Source of the DNA: JAXDMU01 sp963762435
Lineage (GTDB): Bacteria; Pseudomonadota; Alphaproteobacteria; ATCC43930; CGMCC-115725
NCBI GenBank assembly: GCA_963762435.1
Contig: CAVXLN010000001.1
Location: forward strand, 1-64,000
DNA: 64,000 nucleotides
Direction of reading: 5' to 3'
Numbering within the stretch: the first letter of the stretch is position 1; every line of letters begins with the position of its first letter. Shown in pieces: positions 60,921 to 64,000 of this stretch. Made by a program: the position numbers and the translations under genes. The notes beneath the pieces are model-generated. The model did no database searches and was not told the origin of the DNA. It worked only from the letters and a program-made list of their open reading frames with translations.

Positions 60921-61814
60921 CTAACCCCCGAAATAGCGCGGGTGATCGATATCCTCGAGCAGCCCCGGGCCGGTCGGCTCCCAGCCCAAGGCCTCCCGCG
61001 TCTTCCGGCTCGAAGCACGGCTGTCCATCGCGGCGAAGCGCGCGAACCAGCTGAAATGCTGGGCGGCCTCCTCTGGTGTCTTGCTGACGAGCGGCACGCC
61101 GAGGCGCCGGCTGATCACGCCGGCAATCTCGCGGAACGGCACGCCTTCCTCATCCGTCGCGTGATAGCGTGCGCCCGTCTCGCCCTTCTCGAGCGCCAGC
61201 CGATAGAGCCTGGCCGCGTCGAAGCGATGCACGCCCGGCCAGTGATTCTGGCCTTCGCCGATATAGGCGGAGGCGCCCTGCTGACGCGCGATGCCGATCA
61301 GGATCGGCACGAAGCCGTGATCGCCGTCGCCATGAACCGAGGGCGGCAGCCGGATCGCCATGGCACGGATGCCGCGCTCGGCCTGGGCCAGGCCGGTCTG
61401 CTCCGAGACACGCGGCACGGCATGTTCACCGGCGGGCGGCGGCGTGTCCTCTGTCGCGAGCTTGCCGGGCGCCAGGAGCCCGGTGCCCGATGTCACGATC
61501 AGCGGACGGCCCGAGCCCGCAAGCGCATCGCCCAGCGCCGCGATCGCCCGCCGATCGATTTCGCAATTCTCGGCGAATTTCGTGAAATCGTGGATGAAGG
61601 CGGTATGGATGACGCCGTCCGCCTGGGCCGCACCCTTTTTCAGGCTCTCGAGATCCTCGAGCGTGCCGCGATGCACCTCGGCCCCGGCCTCGGCCAACGC
61701 CTGGGCGCCCGCATCCGAGCGGCTGAGGCCGAGCACCTGGTGGCCGGCCCTGAGCAATTCCTGAACGACGGCGGATCCGACAAACCCGGTCGCACCGGTT
61801 ACGAAGACGCGCAT
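60921..61814 (-). CDS. SDR family NAD(P)-dependent oxidoreductase (extended/atypical)
   Basis: 297 aa from ATG 61814 (GAGGAAAG just upstream). The Rossmann motif is VTGATGFVGSAVVQEL, with DLESLKKGAAQADGVIHTAF after it, IVTSGTGLL at the active-site strand, and ARYHATDEEGVPFREIAGVISRRLG. Similar to the nucleoside-diphosphate-sugar epimerase-like group with NADPH-dependent reductase activity. It is convergent with queD (8-base gap) and divergent from an AraC-type gene that may control it. Confidence 0.88.
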   Translation of the reverse strand: MRVFVTGATGFVGSAVVQELLRAGHQVLGLSRSDAGAQALAEAGAEVHRGTLEDLESLKKGAAQADGVIHTAFIHDFTKFAENCEIDRRAIAALGDALAGSGRPLIVTSGTGLLAPGKLATEDTPPPAGEHAVPRVSEQTGLAQAERGIRAMAIRLPPSVHGDGDHGFVPILIGIARQQGASAYIGEGQNHWPGVHRFDAARLYRLALEKGETGARYHATDEEGVPFREIAGVISRRLGVPLVSKTPEEAAQHFSWFARFAAMDSRASSRKTREALGWEPTGPGLLEDIDHPRYFGG

Positions 61815-61934
61815 GGCTTTCCTCATTGTTCCGTTGAGCCGCCTCGGCGGCGTGTCCCAATGATGCTATGCCGTTGAGCACGGACGATCTATGCTGTATC
61901 GTCCGCATTATCTTCGCGATCGTCCGGAGCACCT

Positions 61935-62486
61935 ATGGACCCGCTTTCCGATGTCCTCTCGCTGCTGAAGCCGCGCAGCTACATGTTCGGCGGTTTCGAA
62001 GCCGGCGGCGACTGGGCGATCCAGTTCGGCCAGCATAACGGCATCAAATGCTACGCCGTGACGATGGGCGAATGCTGGCTGACGGTCGAGGGCGTGCCGG
62101 AGCCGGTGCGGCTGGCCCAGGAGGATTGCTTCCTGCTGCCGCGCGGCCGCCCGTTCAGCGTGGCGAGCGATACCAGGCTCGAGCCGGTCGATTTCCGCAC
62201 GATCTTCCCGGCCCGGCGCGACGGCGGCATTGCCGCCCTCAGCGAGGTGAGCGATTTCTCGATCGTCGGCGGCCATTTCACGCTCGATGGCGACCATGCG
62301 CGCTCGCTCCTCGGCATGCTGCCGCCGATCGTCCATATCCGAAAGGAAGCGGACAAAGCCACGCTGCGCTGGTGCATGGAGCGGATGCGGCAGGAGCTGC
62401 GCGACCGCCAGCCGGGCGGCTTCCTGATCGCCGAGCATCTGGCCTACATGATGCTGATCCAGGCGCTCAGGCTCCATCTCGCCGAG
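61935..62486 (+). pseudogene. AraC-family regulator, cupin_6 sensor part only, truncated at a join
   Basis: The visible 184 residues (MDPLSDVLSLLKPRSYMFGGFEAGG, CWLTVEGVPEPVRLAQEDCFLLPRGRPF, then LIAEHLAYMMLIQALRLHLAE) are the N-terminal cupin domain of AraC regulators found beside SDR genes. Both DNA-binding HTH motifs that should follow are missing, because the sequence switches at about 62487 to unrelated A+T-richer DNA. The last residues of the open frame (PGVRNLVFMTWQ) do not belong to it. It reads as a gene cut at an assembly or recombination junction. Confidence 0.82.
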
Positions 62487-62489
62487 GTG

Positions 62490-64000
62490 CCTGGAGTGCG
62501 GAACCTGGTTTTCATGACGTGGCAAGTCCGCGCGCCGAAGATTGCTATTATAATTTATTGGTCCAGGGCTTTCGCGAGGGACAGCTCAACGTAAAAAGAG
62601 ACGCACCACCCGACCTCGCCTCATTAACAAACCCGTATGATCCTGCCGTAAACAAACCGTATTTATGGGAGAACGAACATGTCTGCCATGACATGAGTTA
62701 TTACAAAGGTAAATTGTACCTCTATTTTGGCGTGGCGCCGGCATTAGTACTTTTTTGGCCGTATGCCATATTGACTGGTCACTATTTGACGGACAGAGAT
62801 GCGGTCGTGCTTTTTTTAGCGCTCGCTTTTTTGTTCGCGGCCGGTCTCTTACATGCCATCTGGCGACGCTACTTTCCCGGGACAGGCATGTGGGCAATAA
62901 TGTCCGGTTTGGTTGCAATGGGATTGGCGACAGGCGCATTGGAGCTTTTATCATCATGCGATGTCTATGAAACGGCGATAAGTTGCGGCTTTGCTTTTGC
63001 CATGCTCGCGCTGGCGGGGATGTGGAAGGCATTACACGAGCCAGTTCGAAAAACGCGATGGCTCCTGTTGGCAAGTCTTGCTTACGGAATAGCGGTAGCG
63101 TCGCGACCGTCGTTACTATTTGGAGCGATAATTCTTTTAGTGCCTGCAATTCAGGCGTGGTTCTTCGCAAACGAACCGGGTTCCCGATGGCGGGCGGGTT
63201 TATTGCTTGTGCCCACCATTGTTCCGATAACGTTCATTGGGTTTGGATTGATGCTTTACAACACCCTGCGTTTTGGCAACCCCCTGGAATTTGGCTGGCA
63301 CTACCAATTAACCGATTTTCAAAATACCACCGCCCGACAACTCAGTGTGAGCTATATGTGGTTCAATTTTCATTTTTATTTTTTCGGATTGGCGCACTGG
63401 GCAAGATACTTTCCATTTCTGGAAGCGGTTCGGCCTTTATCGGCGCCGGCAGGTTATGCTGCCACCGAGATGCCTTATGGCGGCATATTGACCCACTACC
63501 CCATAGTATGGCTGGCTTTGGCAGCACCGCTGGCAAAGAAAGGGAAGACTGAAAGAAATGATTCTCCTTTATATTGGTTTTATGGCTGCTCTCTGCCTGC
63601 TTTTTTTAGCTTGTGCGGCAGCCGTTTGCCTTTTTTTAGTCGCGAGTAGCCGCTATGAGATGGATTTTCTGCCCGCTTTGATGTTATTGGCTGTCATTGG
63701 TATTTGCGGTCTGGAACAGGCAGTGACAGGGTCTCTCGCCCGAGGTTTTATTCGTGGGATTTGGTGTCTGCTTGCTGGTTTATTCAATCTTGTTTAATGC
63801 GCTGGCAAGCATAAAGGCCCATGCCATGGATAACTGGCTTGATGGCAATGTCTATTTGGGCGAAGACCAAATGGATAAGGCGATCAAATGTTTTAAAACT
63901 GCAACAACATTTGACCCTCAATCCGCATCCTTTCACCTCGCCCTTGGAAATGCTCTTTCCCGTGCCGGACAGGCAGATGAATCCATCCTGGAATATAAAA
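62490..64000 (+). pseudogene. GT39-like membrane protein with TPR tail, 5' truncated, two frameshifts, runs off window
   Basis: In the frame from 62490 the sequence WSAEPGFHDVASPRAEDCYYNLLV, then GQLNVKRDAPPDLASLTNPYDP and YYKGKLYLYFGVAPALVLFWPY, matches large membrane proteins like those of Verrucomicrobia and Acidobacteria, related to dolichyl-phosphate-mannose mannosyltransferases. Many hydrophobic helices follow. Between 63555 and 63640 the match moves to a second frame (RYEMDFLPALMLLAVIG), and near 63748 to a third (SILFNALASIKAHAMDNW), which continues into TPR repeats (DKAIKCFKTATTFDPQSASFHLALGN) to the window end. T7 runs at 63601 and 63631 could explain the first shift. Composition is clearly less G+C-rich than the rest. 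Confidence 0.7.

Overview
The window is high-GC bacterial DNA with the gene content of an alphaproteobacterium, most like a Rhodospirillales or Rhizobiales relative. Pointers are hopanoid-trafficking genes (hpnI/L/M/N type), an OlsB-type ornithine lipid acyltransferase, a Flp pilin, a four-gene ligase-associated DNA repair set, QueE/QueD and an Rhizobiales-style 66-aa orphan protein. The taxonomic call is inference; no rRNA is present.

Layout. 1-3.3 kb: a cut-off IclR regulator divergent from a crotonase and an NDP-forming acyl-CoA synthetase, which runs in frame into an unrelated membrane protein (join near 3299). 4.4-11.6 kb: ordinary chromosome with a Flp pilin, an HpaI-type aldolase, an aldo/keto reductase overlapping an OlsB-like acyltransferase, a solitary fusA with a strong terminator, a DUF1810 protein and a JmjC/cupin-like protein. 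11.906-37.095 kb: a roughly 25-kb genomic island. A perfect 51-bp copy of the 3' part of tRNA-Lys(CTT) marks its left end, and the intact tRNA-Lys with an adjacent integrase remnant marks its right end. The island carries two tandem ferritin-like proteins, hopanoid lipid glycosylation and transport genes, an MFS/LysR/SBF transporter cluster, a small histidine kinase, two tiny lipoproteins, a 964-aa winged-helix STAND-type regulator, a LysR-controlled periplasmic aldehyde oxidoreductase (paoABC-like), and a decayed IS1182-type transposase fused to the integrase fragment.

37.1-62.5 kb: chromosome again, with a NUDIX hydrolase, tRNA-Thr(TGT), a sensor kinase, a polysaccharide pair (GT4 and a PglF/WbpM-type dehydratase), a YVTN beta-propeller, ahpC-ahpD, and the ligase-associated repair genes. 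The repair set is split in two divergent halves, exonuclease plus frameshifted ligase and helicase plus PdeM. About 6 kb separates the halves and holds an AAA ATPase/RloB-like pair (a probable defence module), a Baeyer-Villiger-type monooxygenase and a chemoreceptor. queE-queD and an SDR with a divergent AraC-type regulator follow. 62.49-64.0 kb: the AraC gene stops abruptly and is joined to lower-GC DNA encoding a GT39-like membrane protein with a TPR tail and two frameshifts.

The joins at about 3.3 and 62.49 kb look like assembly chimeras or illegitimate recombination. The island, by contrast, has the full signature of tRNA-targeted integration. No CRISPR array or rRNA was seen.
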